Below, one piece after another: positions 1-11,659 of a DNA stretch of 64,000 nt. Within the stretch, counting starts at the first letter, position 1. Each line of letters opens with the position of its first letter. Source of the stretch: Urophycis tenuis (taxonomy: Eukaryota; Chordata; Actinopteri; Gadiformes; Phycidae); assembly GCA_036785325.1 (NCBI GenBank), contig JAXIVH010000017.1:9057489-9121488 (forward strand). Direction: 5' to 3'. The notes beneath the pieces were generated by a model. That model searched no databases. It saw only the letters and a program-made list of their open reading frames with translations, and was not told the origin of the DNA. Position numbers and translations under genes: made by a program.

Positions 1-208
1 TTTAAGCAGGGAAATCTAAGCTTTTCAACGGCGTATGGTAAGACTATATTCACCAAAGGGCCGTTGAAATACTAAGCTAATTAATTTGTGTTCTGTAAGG
101 AAAGATTGATGTTAATTGAAACGTTAAAGGTATGTTTTTGGCTGCTGGGTAGACTTCATTCAACCTGACGCAGTTTAGTCTGTGATCAACCAGACTGCTC
201 GCGGATGG

Positions 209-225
209 GCTCATTTTAAGCGGGG
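209..225 (+). other. CENP-B-box-like 17-mer (representative; recurs per monomer)
   Basis: The word GCTCATTTTAAGCGGGG matches 7 of the 9 essential positions of the CENP-B box NTTCGNNNNANNCGGGN: T3, C4, A10 and CGGG13-16 match, while T2 is C and G5 is A. It recurs in most 214-bp monomers at the same phase. Monomers beginning the 4-mer blocks have AAGCAGGG, a CpG-to-CpA change that removes part of the CGGG. Binding is not implied; the TTCG half is degenerate. Confidence 0.35.
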
Positions 226-397
226 AAATCTAAGCTTTCCAACGGCGTATGGCAAGACTATATTGACTCATGGGTCGTTGAAATACTAAGCTAATTAATT
301 TGTGTTCTGTAAGGAAAGATTGATGTTAATTGAAACGTTGAAGGTATGTTTTTAGCTGCTGGGTAGACTTCAGTCAACCTGACGCAGTTTAGTCTGT

Positions 398-414
398 GAG
401 CAACCAAATTGCTC
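398..414. other. Perfect 6-5-6 dyad in a subset of satellite monomers
   Basis: GAGCAA-CCAAA-TTGCTC forms perfect 6-bp arms around a 5-base loop. It is present in one monomer class (for example here, near 1254, 2537, 3607, 4893, 5747, 7031). The other class has GATCAACCAGACTGCTC, three substitutions that abolish the symmetry. Confidence 0.7.
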
Positions 415-3400
415 GGGGATGGGCTCATTATAAGCGGGGAAATCTAAGCTTTCCAACGGCGTATGGCAAGACTATATTCACCAAAGGGTCGTTGAAATAC
501 TAAGCTAATTAATTTGTGTTCTGTAAGGAAAGATTGATGTTAATTGAAACGTTGAAGGTATGTTTTTAGCTGCTGGGTAGACTTCAGTCAACCTGACGCA
601 GTTTAGTCTGTGATCAACCAGACTGCTCGCGGATGGGCTCATTTTAAGCGGGGAAATCTAAGCTTTCCAACGGCGTATGGCAAGACTATATTGACTCATG
701 GGTCGTTGAAATACTAAGATAATTAATTTGTGGTCTGTAAGGAAAGATTGATGTTAATTGAAACGTTGAAGGTATGTTTTTAGCTGCTGGGTAGACTTCA
801 CTCAACCTGACACAGTTTTGTCTGTGATCAACCAGACTGCTGGCGGATGGGCTCATTTTAAGCAGGGAAATCTAAGCTTTTCAACGGCGTATGGTAAGAC
901 TATATTCACCAAAGGGCCGTTGAAATACTAAGCTAATTAATTTGTGTTCTGTAAGGAAAGATTGATGTTAATTGAAACGTTAAAGGTATGTTTTTGGCTG
1001 CTGGGTAGACTTCATTCAACCTGACGCAGTTTAGTCTGTGATCAACCAGACTGCTCGCGGATGGGCTCATTTTAAGCGGGGAAATCTAAGCTTTCCAACG
1101 GCGTATGGCAAGACTATATTGACTCATGGGTCGTTGAAATACTAAGCTAATTAATTTGTGTTCTGTAAGGAAAGATTGATGTTAATTGAAACGTTGAAGG
1201 TATGTTTTTAGCTGCTGGGTAGACTTCAGTCAACCTGACGCAGTTTAGTCTGTGAGCAACCAAATTGCTCGGGGATGGGCTCATTATAAGCGGGGAAATC
1301 TAAGCTTTCCAACGGCGTATGGCAAGACTATATTCACCAAAGGGTCGTTGAAATACTAAGCTAATTAATTTGTGTTCTGTAAGGAAAGATTGATGTTAAT
1401 TGAAACGTTGAAGGTATGTTTTTAGCTGCTGGGTAGACTTCAGTCAACCTGACGCAGTTTAGTCTGTGATCAACCAGACTGCTCGCGGATGGGCTCATTT
1501 TAAGCGGGGAAATCTAAGCTTTCCAACGGCGTATGGCAAGACTATATTGACTCATGGGTCGTTGAAATACTAAGATAATTAATTTGTGTTCTGTAAGGAA
1601 AGATTGATGTTAATTGAAACGTTGAAGGTATGTTTTTAGCTGCTGGGTAGACTTCACTCAACCTGACACAGTTTTGTCTGTGATCAACCAGACTGCTGGC
1701 GGATGGGCTCATTTTAAGCAGGGAAATCTAAGCTTTTCAACGGCGTATGGTAAGACTATATTCACCAAAGGGCCGTTGAAATACTAAGCTAATTAATTTG
1801 TGTTCTGTAAGGAAAGATTGATGTTAATTGAAACGTTAAAGGTATGTTTTTGGCTACTGGGTAGACTTCATTCAACCTGACGCAGTTTTGTCTGTGATCA
1901 ACCAGACTGCTCGCGGATGGGCTCATTTTAAGCGGGGAAATCTAAGCTTTCCAACGGCGTATGGCAAGACTATATTGACTCATGGGTCGTTGAAATACTA
2001 AGCTAATTAATTTGTGTTCTGTAAGGAAAGATTGATGTTAATTGAAACGTTGAAGGTATGTTTTTAGCTGCTGGGTAGACTTCAGTCAACCTGACGCAGT
2101 TTAGTCTGTGATCAACCAGACTGCTCGCGGATGGGCTCATTTTAAGCGGGGAAATCTAAGCTTTCCAACGGCGTATGGCAAGACTATATCGACTCATGGG
2201 TCGTTGAAATACTAAGCTAATTAATTTGTGTTCTGTAAGGAAAGATTGATGTTAATTGAAACGTTGAAGGTATGTTTTTAGCTGCTGGGTAGACTTCAGT
2301 CAACCTGACCCAGTTTAGTCTGTGATCAACCAGACTGCTCGCGGATGGGCTCATTTTAAGCGGGGAAATCTAAGCTTTCCAACGGCGTATGGCAAGACTA
2401 TATTGACTCATGGGTCGTTTAAATACTAAGCTAATTAATTTGTGTTCTGTAAGGAAAGATTGATGTAAATTGAAACGTTGAAGGTATGTCTTTAGCTGCT
2501 GTGTAGACTTCAGTCAACCTGACGCAGATTTGTCTGTGAGCAACCAAATTGCTCGGGGATGGGCTCATTATAAGCGGGGAAATCTAAGCTTTCCAACGGC
2601 GTATGGCAAGACTATATTCACCAAAGGGCCGTTGAAATACTAAGCTAATTAATTTGTGTTCTGTAAGGAAAGATTGATGTTAATTGAAACGTTAAAGGTA
2701 TGTTTTTAGCTGCTGGGTAGACTTCATTCAACCTGACGCAGTTTAGTCTGTGATCAACCAGACTGCTCGCGGATGGGCTCATTTTAAGCGGGGAAATCTA
2801 AGCTTTCCAACGGCGTATGGCAAGACTATATTGACTCATGGGTCGTTGAAATACTAAGCTAATTAATTAGTGTTCTGTAAGGAAAGATTGATGTTAATTG
2901 AAACGTTGAAGGTATGTTTTTAGCTGCTGGGTAGACTTCACTCAACCTGACACAGTTTTGTCTGTGAGCAACCAAATTGCTCGCGGATGGGCTCATTTTA
3001 AGCGGGGAAATCTAAGCTTTCCAACGGCGTATGGCAAGACTATATTGACTCATGGGTCGTTGAAATACTAAGCTAATTAATTAGTGTTCTGTAAGGAAAG
3101 ATTGATGTTAATTGAAACGTTGAAGGTATGTTTTTAGCTGCTGGGTAGACTTCACTCAACCTGACACAGTTTTGTCTGTGATCAACCAGACTGCTGGCGG
3201 ATGGGCTCATTTTAAGCAGGGAAATCTAAGCTTTTCAACGGCGTATGGTAAGACTATATTCACCAAAGGGCCGTTGAAATACTAAGCTAATTAATTTGTG
3301 TTCTGTAAGGAAAGATTGATGTTAATTGAAACGTTAAAGGTATGTTTTTGGCTGCTGGGTAGACTTCATTCAACCTGACGCAGTTTAGTCTGTGATCAAC

Positions 3401-4497
3401 CAGACTGCTCGCGGATGGGCTCATTTTAAGCGGGGAAATCTAAGCTTTCCAACGGCGTATGGCAAGACTATATTGACTCATGGGTCGTTGAAATACTAAG
3501 CTAATTAATTTGTGTTCTGTAAGGAAAGATTGATGTTAATTGAAACGTTGAAGGTATGTTTTTAGCTGCTGGGTAGACTTCAGTCAACCTGACGCAGTTT
3601 AGTCTGTGAGCAACCAAATTGCTCGGGGATGGGCTCATTATAAGCGGGGAAATCTAAGCTTTCCAACGGCGTATGGCAAGACTATATTCACCAAAGGGTC
3701 GTTGAAATACTAAGCTAATTAATTTGTGTTCTGTAAGGAAAGATTGATGTTAATTGAAACGTTGAAGGTATGTTTTTAGCTGCTGGGTAGACTTCAGTCA
3801 ACCTGACGCAGTTTAGTCTGTGATCAACCAGACTGCTCGCGGATGGGCTCATTTTAAGCGGGGAAATCTAAGCTTTCCAACGGCGTATGGCAAGACTATA
3901 TTGACTCATGGGTCGTTGAAATACTAAGATAATTAATTTGTGTTCTGTAAGGAAAGATTGATGTTAATTGAAACGTTGAAGGTATGTTTTTAGCTGCTGG
4001 GTAGACTTCACTCAACCTGACACAGTTTTGTCTGTGATCAACCAGACTGCTGGCGGATGGGCTCATTTTAAGCAGGGAAATCTAAGCTTTTCAACGGCGT
4101 ATGGCAAGACTATATTGACTCATTGGTCGTTGAAATACTAAGCTAATTAATTTGTGATCTGTAAGGAAAGATTGATGTTAATTGAAACGTTGAAGGTATG
4201 TTTTTAGCTGCTGGGTAGACTTCAGTCAACCTGACACAGTTTTGTCTCTGAGCAACCAAATTGCTTGGGGATGGGCTCATTTTAAGCGGGGAAATCTAAG
4301 CTTTCCAACGGCATATGGCAAGACTATATTGACTCATGGGTCGTTGAAATACTAAGATAATTAATTTGTGTTCTGTAAGGAAAGATTGATGTTAATTGAA
4401 ACGTTGAAGGTATGTTTTTAGCTGCTGGGTAGACTTCACTCAACCTGACACAGTTTTGTCTGTGATCAACCAGACTGCTGGCGGATGGGCTCATTTT

Positions 4498-7400
4498 AAG
4501 CAGGGAAATCTAAGCTTTTCAACGGCGTATGGTAAGACTATATTCACCAAAGGGCCGTTGAAATACTAAGCTAATTAATTTGTGTTCTGTAAGGAAAGAT
4601 TGATGTTAATTGAAACGTTAAAGGTATGTTTTTGGCTGCTGGGTAGACTTCATTCAACCTGACGCAGTTTAGTCTGTGATCAACCAGACTGCTCGCGGAT
4701 GGGCTCATTTTAAGCGGGGAAATCTAAGCTTTCCAACGGCGTATGGCAAGACTATATTGACTCATGGGTCGTTGAAATACTAAGCTAATTAATTTGTGTT
4801 CTGTAAGGAAAGATTGATGTTAATTGAAACGTTGAAGGTATGTTTTTAGCTGCTGGGTAGACTTCAGTCAACCTGACGCAGTTTAGTCTGTGAGCAACCA
4901 AATTGCTCGGGGATGGGCTCATTATAAGCGGGGAAATCTAAGCTTTCCAACGGCGTATGGCAAGACTATATTCACCAAAGGGTCGTTGAAATACTAAGCT
5001 AATTAATTTGTGTTCTGTAAGGAAAGATTGATGTTAATTGAAACGTTGAAGGTATGTTTTTAGCTGCTGGGTAGACTTCAGTCAACCTGACGCAGTTTAG
5101 TCTGTGATCAACCAGACTGCTCGCGGATGGGCTCATTTTAAGCGGGGAAATCTAAGCTTTCCAACGGCGTATGGCAAGACTATATTGACTCATGGGTCGT
5201 TGAAATACTAAGATAATTAATTTGTGTTCTGTAAGGAAAGATTGATGTTAATTGAAACGTTGAAGGTATGTTTTTAGCTGCTGGGTAGACTTCACTCAAC
5301 CTGACACAGTTTTGTCTGTGATCAACCAGACTGCTGGCGGATGGGCTCATTTTAAGCAGGGAAATCTAAGCTTTTCAACGGCGTATGGTAAGACTATATT
5401 CACCAAAGGGCCGTTGAAATACTAAGCTAATTAATTTGTGTTCTGTAAGGAAAGATTGATGTTAATTGAAACGTTAAAGGTATGTTTTTGGCTGCTGGGT
5501 AGACTTCATTCAACCTGACGCAGTTTAGTCTGTGATCAACCAGACTGCTCGCGGATGGGCTCATTTTAAGCGGGGAAATCTAAGCTTTCCAACGGCGTAT
5601 GGCAAGACTATATTGACTCATGGGTCGTTGAAATACTAAGATAATTAATTTGTGTTCTGTAAGGAAAGATTGATGTTAATTGAAACGTTGAAGGTATGTT
5701 TTTAGCTGCTGGGTAGACTTCAGTCAACCTGACGCAGTTTAGTCTGTGAGCAACCAAATTGCTCGGGGATGGGCTCATTATAAGCGGGGAAATCTAAGCT
5801 TTCCAACGGCGTATGGCAAGACTATATTCACCAAAGGGTCGTTGAAATACTAAGCTAATTAATTTGTGTTCTGTAAGGAAAGATTGATGTTAATTGAAAC
5901 GTTGAAGGTATGTTTTTAGCTGCTGGGTAGACTTCAGTCAACCTGACGCAGTTTAGTCTGTGATCAACCAGACTGCTCGCGGATGGGCTCATTTTAAGCG
6001 GGGAAATCTAAGCTTTCCAACGGCGTATGGCAAGACTATATTGACTCATGGGTCGTTGAAATACTAAGATAATTAATTTGTGTTCTGTAAGGAAAGATTG
6101 ATGTTAATTGAAACGTTGAAGGTATGTTTTTAGCTGCTGGGTAGACTTCACTCAACCTGACACAGTTTTGTCTGTGATCAACCAGACTGCTGGCGGATGG
6201 GCTCATTTTAAGCAGGGAAATCTAAGCTTTTCAACGGCGTATGGTAAGACTATATTCACCAAAGGGCCGTTGAAATACTAAGCTAATTAATTTGTGTTCT
6301 GTAAGGAAAGATTGATGTTAATTGAAACGTTAAAGGTATGTTTTTGGCTACTGGGTAGACTTCATTCAACCTGACGCAGTTTAGTCTGTGATCAACCAGA
6401 CTGCTCGCGGATGGGCTCATTTTAAGCGGGGAAATCTAAGCTTTCCAACGGCGTATGGCAAGACTATATTGACTCATGGGTCGTTGAAATACTAAGCTAA
6501 TTAATTTGTGTTCTGTAAGGAAAGATTGATGTTAATTGAAACGTTGAAGGTATGTTTTTAGCTGCTGGGTAGACTTCAGTCAACCTGACGCAGTTTAGTC
6601 TGTGATCAACCAGACTGCTCGCGGATGGGCTCATTTTAAGCGGGGAAATCTAAGCTTTCCAACGGCGTATGGCAAGACTATATCGACTCATGGGTCGTTG
6701 AAATACTAAGCTAATTAATTTGTGTTCTGTAAGGAAAGATTGATGTTAATTGAAACGTTGAAGGTATGTTTTTAGCTGCTGGGTAGACTTCAGTCAACCT
6801 GACCCAGTTTAGTCTGTGATCAACCAGACTGCTCGCGGATGGGCTCATTTTAAGCGGGGAAATCTAAGCTTTCCAACGGCGTATGGCAAGACTATATTGA
6901 CTCATGGGTCGTTTAAATACTAAGCTAATTAATTTGTGTTCTGTAAGGAAAGATTGATGTAAATTGAAACGTTGAAGGTATGTCTTTAGCTGCTGTGTAG
7001 ACTTCAGTCAACCTGACGCAGATTTGTCTGTGAGCAACCAAATTGCTCGGGGATGGGCTCATTATAAGCGGGGAAATCTAAGCTTTCCAACCGCGTATGG
7101 CAAGACTATATTCACCAAAGGGCCGTTGAAATACTAAGCTAATTAATTTGTGTTCTGTAAGGAAAGATTGATGTTAATTGAAACGTTAAAGGTATGTTTT
7201 TAGCTGCTGGGTAGACTTCATTCAACCTGACGCAGTTTAGTCTGTGATCAACCAGACTGCTCGCGGATGGGCTCATTTTAAGCGGGGAAATCTAAGCTTT
7301 CCAACGGCGTATGGCAAGACTATATTGACTCATGGGTCGTTGAAATACTAAGCTAATTAATTAGTGTTCTGTAAGGAAAGATTGATGTTAATTGAAACGT

Positions 7401-8991
7401 TGAAGGTATGTTTTTAGCTGCTGGGTAGACTTCACTCAACCTGACACAGTTTTGTCTGTGAGCAACCAAATTGCTCGCGGATGGGCTCATTTTAAGCGGG
7501 GAAATCTAAGCTTTCCAACGGCGTATGGCAAGACTATATTGACTCATGGGTCGTTGAAATACTAAGCTAATTAATTAGTGTTCTGTAAGGAAAGATTGAT
7601 GTTAATTGAAACGTTGAAGGTATGTTTTTAGCTGCTGGGTAGACTTCAGTCAACCTGACGCAGTTTAGTCTGTGATCAACCAGACTGCTGGCGGATGGGC
7701 TCATTTTAAGCAGGGAAATCTAAGCTTTTCAACGGCGTATGGTAAGACTATATTCACCAAAGGGCCGTTGAAATACTAAGCTAATTAATTTGTGTTCTGT
7801 AAGGAAAGATTGATGTTAATTGAAACGTTGAAGGTATGTTTTTAGCTGCTGGGTAGACTTCAGTCAACCTGACGCAGTTTAGTCTGTGATCAACCAGACT
7901 GCTCGGGGATGGGCTCATTTTAAGCGGGGAAATCTAAGCTTTCCAACGGCGTATGGCAAGACTATATTGACTCATGGGTCGTTTAAATACTAAGCTAATT
8001 AATTTGTGTTCTGTAAGGAAAGATTGATGTTAATTGAAACGTTGAAGGTATGTCTTTAGCTGCTGTGTAGACTTCAGTCAACCTGACGCAGATTTGTCTG
8101 TGAGCAACCAAATTGCTCGGGGATGGGCTCATTATAAGCGGGGAAATCTAAGCTTTCCAACGGCGTATGGCAAGACTATATTCACCAAAGGGCCGTTGAA
8201 ATACAAAGCTAATTAATTTGTGTTCTGTAAGGAAAGATTGATGTTAATTGAAACGTTAAAGGTATGTTTTTAGCTGCTGGGTAGACTTCATTCAACCTGA
8301 GGCAGTTTAGTCTGTGATCAACCAGACTGCTCGCGGATGGGCTCATTTTAAGCGGGGAAATCTAAGCTTTCCAACGGCGTATGGCAAGACTATATTGACT
8401 CATGGGTCGTTGAAATACTAAGCTAATTAATTAGTGTTCTGTAAGGAAAGATTGATGTTAATTGAAACGTTGAAGGTATGTTTTTAGCTGCTGGGTAGAC
8501 TTCACTCAACCTGACACAGTTTTCTCTGTGAGCAACCAATTTGCTCGGGGATGGGCTCATTATAAGCGGGGAAATCTAAGCTTTCCAACGGCGTATGGCA
8601 AGACTATATTCACCAAAGGGTCGTTGAAATACTAAGCTAATTAATTTGTGTTCTGTAAGGAAAGATTGATGTTAATTGAAACGTTGAAGTTATGTTTTTA
8701 GCTGCTGGGTAGACTTCAGTCAACCTGACGCAGTTTAGTCTGTGATCAACCAGACTGCTCGCGGATGGGCTCATTTTAAGCGGGGAAATCTAAGCTTTCC
8801 AACGGCGTATGGCAAGACTATATTCACTAAAGGGTCGTTGAAATACTAAGCTAATTCATTTGTGTTCTGTAAGGAAAGATTGATGTTAATTGAAACGTTG
8901 AAGGTATGTCTTTAGCTGCTGTGTAGACTTCAGTCAACCTGACGCAGATTTGTCTGTGAGCAACCAAATTGCTCGGAGATTGGCTCATTTT
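4498..8991 (+). repeat. 21-monomer super-unit, copy 2 (partly mosaic)
   Basis: Offset by exactly 4,494 bp (21 x 214) from copy 1. The 4+4+7 block order repeats at 4498, 5354 and 6210, and the private variants recur (TATCGACTC near 6683, GACCCAG at 6801). Close correspondence holds for about 15 monomers (4498-7707), with few substitutions such as CTAATT to ATAATT near 5641 and CCAACCGCG at 7089. After 7708 the order changes: 7922 to about 8540 instead matches 2358-2976, so this end is a mosaic. Confidence 0.87.
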
Positions 8992-9271
8992 AAACGGGGA
9001 AATCTAAGCTTTCCAACGACGTATGGCATGACTATATTTGCCCATGGGTGGTCGAAATAATAAGCTGATTCATGTGTGTTCTGTTGGCTGTGGAAAGAAA
9101 ATAGCACACAAGTCATACCAAGTCACCTTTATTTTTCAGTGATAAACATTAATAAATAAACAGTATGGACATTGTATAAACAGTTGTATAAAAAGTGTAA
9201 ACGGTATGAACAGTGTTCTTATAAAAGATATCAATATCAATACTGATCACGTGTGTATTTTATATTTCCAG

Positions 9272-9775
9272 GTTATTTGTTGATGAGCCAGAGCCTGTGA
9301 CTCCCACCAACCGGCCCGTTCAGCCCACTGCGTTGTCGTCCTCCACCCGGCCGAAGCCTCCTGCGCCCACCCGCCTCCAGCCGAGGCCTCCTGCTGCGTC
9401 AGCCTGTGGCCCGCCCGCCCCCTGTGTCGGCAGCACCCATACCACTGGTCCTCCCCGCACAGCCACAGGCCCCCTCCGTCCTGCTTCGTGGGCCATCCTG
9501 CAGCTGTCTCTGCAGTCATCGTGTGTCAAAACCATTCAAACTTGTATATGGTAACATTTCAAAATGACACCAGCATAAATGAGGACCTTGCAATAGGTTG
9601 TGTGTTACATGACCCCCCTGGCATACAGCTGTATGTCTCTGTGAAGGTGGTTGTGAAGAACTGCATCCGGCTGAACAAGTACAAGTGCCGGTGAGGCAGC
9701 AACTCTCTCGAGGGGTTGCACGCCCACCTGGTTAACGCCATCCCTTCACAGCGATGTGGGATCATGCCGTTCCAA
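9272..9775 (+). pseudogene. Exon-like fragment, copy 1 (504 bp, frameshift and stop)
   Basis: Bounded by an acceptor (pyrimidine-rich tract ending TTTCCAG) and a consensus donor (CAA|GTAAGTG), so it looks like a complete internal exon on the plus strand. The first part reads in one frame as LFVDEPEPVTPTNRPVQPT followed by a proline/threonine-rich stretch to a stop at 9552-9554. The second part reads in another frame through EDLAIGC, DPPGIQLYVSV, KNCIRLNKYKCR and, past a TGA at 9692-9694, GSNSLEGLHAHL. So one frameshift (somewhere in 9488-9554) and one nonsense codon break it. The second part resembles, from memory, uncharacterised fish proteins with DPPG-x-LY and RGS-x-SLE-x-(F/L)H-x-HL motifs. 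No function is claimed; a captured host or transposon exon are both possible. Confidence 0.6.
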
Positions 9776-9785
9776 GTAAGTGATT

Positions 9786-9788
<3 letters not shown>

Positions 9789-9816
<28 letters not shown>

Positions 9817-9874
9817 GCGCGCATATATACACACACACACACACTTATATATACACACACATATATATATATAC
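9789..9874 (+). repeat. AC/AT microsatellite, insert copy 1
   Basis: About 14 AC units (9789-9816), then GCGCGC and interrupted ACAC/ATAT tracts, starting a few bases inside the intron side of the exon-like donor. Confidence 0.95.
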
Positions 9875-10058
9875 TTAAACATAGCTGACCCTTTTTTTCC
9901 CCCTTCTCGGGGATTATGCTCCCAGTTTTGATCTCGGACGTCTGGTCACTTATAGCATATAATAATATTCTATTACTGTTAAGCCAACTATGAATAATAA
10001 AACAGGCCAAAACATGTGTCCTTTATCATAGCTACACGTATTACAAAAAAAACGCGTG

Positions 10059-10683
10059 AATTGAAAAGTTGAAGGTATGTTTTTAGCTGCTGGGTAGACT
10101 TCATTCAACCTGACGCAGTTTAGTCTGTGAGCAACCAAATTGCTCGCGGATGGGCTCATTTTAAGCGGGGAAATCTAAGGTTCCCAACGGCGTATGGCAA
10201 GACTATATTGAGTCATGGGTCGTTGAAATACTAAGCTAATTAATTTCTGTTCTTTATTGAAAGATTGATCTTAATTGAAACGTTGAAGGTATGTTTTTAG
10301 CTGCTGGGTAGACTTCAGTCAACCTGACGCAGTTTTGTCTGTGATCAACCAGACTGCTCGCGGATGGGCTCATTTTAAGCGGGGAAATCTAAGCTTTCCA
10401 ACGGCGTATGGCAAGACTATATTCACTAAAGGGTCGTTGAAATACTAAGCTAATTCATTTTTGTTCTGTAAGGAAAGATTGATGTTAATTGAAACGTTGA
10501 AGGTATGTCTTCAGCTGCTGTGTAGACTTCAGTCAACCTGACGCAGATTTGTCTGTGAGCAACCAAATTGCTCGGAGATTGGCTCATTTTAAACGGGGAA
10601 ATCTAAGCTTTCCAACGACGTATGGCATGACTATATTTGCCCATGGGTCGTCGAAATAATAAGCTGATTCATGTGTGTTCTGT
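10059..10683 (+). repeat. Satellite spacer 1 (3 monomers minus 17 bp)
   Basis: 625 bp of 214-bp satellite; 625 + 17 = 642 = 3 x 214. The monomer next to the insert has distinctive changes (AAGGTTCCCAACGG, TTCTTTATTGAAAG) shared by the other post-insert spacers. Confidence 0.93.
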
Positions 10684-10870
10684 TGGCTGTGGAAAGAAAA
10701 TAGCACACAAGTCATACCAAGTCACCTTTATTTTTCAGTGATAAACATGAATAAATAAACAGTATGGACATTGTATAAACAGTTGTATAAAAAGTGTAAA
10801 CGGTATGAACAGTGTTCTTATAAAAGATATCAATATCAATACTGATCACGTGTGTATTTTATATTTCCAG

Positions 10871-11374
10871 GTTATTTGTTGATGAGCCAGAGCCTGTGAC
10901 TCCCACCAACCGGCCCGTTCAGCCCACTGCGTTGTCGTCCTCCACCCGGCCGAAGCCTCCTGCGCCCACCCGCCTCCAGCCGAGGCCTCCTGCTGCGTCA
11001 GCCTGTGGCCCGCCCGCCCCCTGTGTCGGCAGCACCCATACCGCTGGTCCTCCCCGCACAGCCACAGGCCCCCTCCGTCCTGCTTCGTGGGCCATCCTGC
11101 AGCTGTCTCTGCAGTCATCGTGTGTCAAAACCATTCAAACTTGTATATGGTAACATTTCAAAATGACACCAGCATAAATGAGGACCTTGCAATAGGTTGT
11201 GTGTTACAGGACCCCCCTGGCATACAGCTGTATGTCTCTGTGAAGGTGGTTGTGAAGAACTGCATCCGGCTGAACAAGTACAAGTGCCGGTGAGGCAGCA
11301 ACTCTCTCGAGGGGTTGCACGCCCACCTGGTTAACGCCATCCCTTCACAGCGATGTGGGATCATGCCGTTCCAA
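10871..11374 (+). pseudogene. Exon-like fragment, copy 2
   Basis: Same 504-bp acceptor-to-donor segment. It keeps the frameshift and the TGA (at 11291-11293). It differs from copy 1 by a few bases, for example CAGGACCCC instead of CATGACCCC, giving QDPPG instead of HDPPG. Confidence 0.6.
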
Positions 11375-11384
11375 GTAAGTGATT

Positions 11385-11387
<3 letters not shown>

Positions 11388-11419
<32 letters not shown>

Positions 11420-11474
11420 GCGCATATATACACACACACACACACTTATATATACACACACATATATATATATA
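11388..11474 (+). repeat. AC/AT microsatellite, insert copy 2
   Basis: About 15 AC units (11388-11417), then the same interrupted ACAC/ATAT pattern as copy 1. Confidence 0.95.
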
Positions 11475-11659
11475 CTTAAACATAGCTGACCCTTTTTTTC
11501 CCCCTTCTCGGGGATTATGCTCCCAGTTTTGATCTCGGACGTCTGGTCACTTATAGCATATAATAATATTCTATTACTGTTAAGCCAACTATGAATAATA
11601 AAACAGGCCAAAACATGTGTCCTTTATCATAGCTACACGTATTACAAAAAAAACGCGTG

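Larger units (their letters stand above)
4..4497 (+). repeat. 21-monomer super-unit, copy 1 (4,494 bp)
   Basis: Marker monomers (AAGCAGGG followed by TTTTCAACGGCG) start at 4, 860, 1716, 3214 and 4070, giving blocks of 4, 4, 7, 4 and 2 monomers. The 4-monomer block (856 bp) is itself repeated (4-859, 860-1715, 3214-4069). The 7-monomer block (1716-3213) carries private variants: TATCGACTC near 2189, GACCCAG at 2307, and GTCGTTTAAAT near 2413. Confidence 0.9.
1..9084 (+). repeat. 214-bp satellite array (region A), about 42 monomers
   Basis: Head-to-tail tandem array with a strict 214-bp period. The landmark word AAGC(G/A)GGGAAATCTAAGC recurs at 4, 218, 432, 646, 860, 1716, 2144, 2572, 3214, 4070, 4498, 5354, 6210 and 7708, all in the same 214-bp phase, with AAAC at 8992. 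Nearly every monomer has AAGCTT (HindIII) just after it. Monomers differ by a few substitutions and no length change was seen. There is no open frame of note and no transposon ends. The organisation is that of a centromeric, pericentromeric or subtelomeric satellite; which of these cannot be told from the sequence. I do not recognise a named family. Confidence 0.97.
9085..10058 (+). repeat. Satellite-embedded insert, copy 1 (974 bp)
   Basis: Non-satellite sequence entering after the satellite word TTCTGT and leaving at AATTGAAA(A)GTTGAAGG. Compared with an intact monomer it replaces the 17 bases between these words. Contents in order: AT-rich leader with AATAAA words, an exon-like segment, an AC/AT simple repeat, and an AT-rich tail ending in AAAAAAAACGCGTG. 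No terminal inverted repeats or target-site duplication are visible. The left-flanking monomer is unusually diverged (TTAAACGGGG, ACGACGTATGGCATG). Confidence 0.9.
10684..11659 (+). repeat. Satellite-embedded insert, copy 2 (976 bp)
   Basis: Near-identical to copy 1 with the same satellite breakpoints on both sides. The length difference comes from the AC tract. Confidence 0.9.

Noticed and set aside
1..9084. Evenly spaced repeats as a CRISPR array
   Set aside because: The whole 214-bp period is repeated, with no unique spacers, and the window is eukaryotic.
9247..9519. Minus-strand open frames opposite the exon-like fragments
   Set aside because: They are antisense to a GC-rich plus-strand segment with plus-strand splice signals, and have no features of their own.
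9085..10058. Insert as an intact transposon with terminal repeats
   Set aside because: No inverted or long terminal repeats, no target-site duplication, and the four copies share one insertion site in monomer phase, so they are satellite-driven copies.
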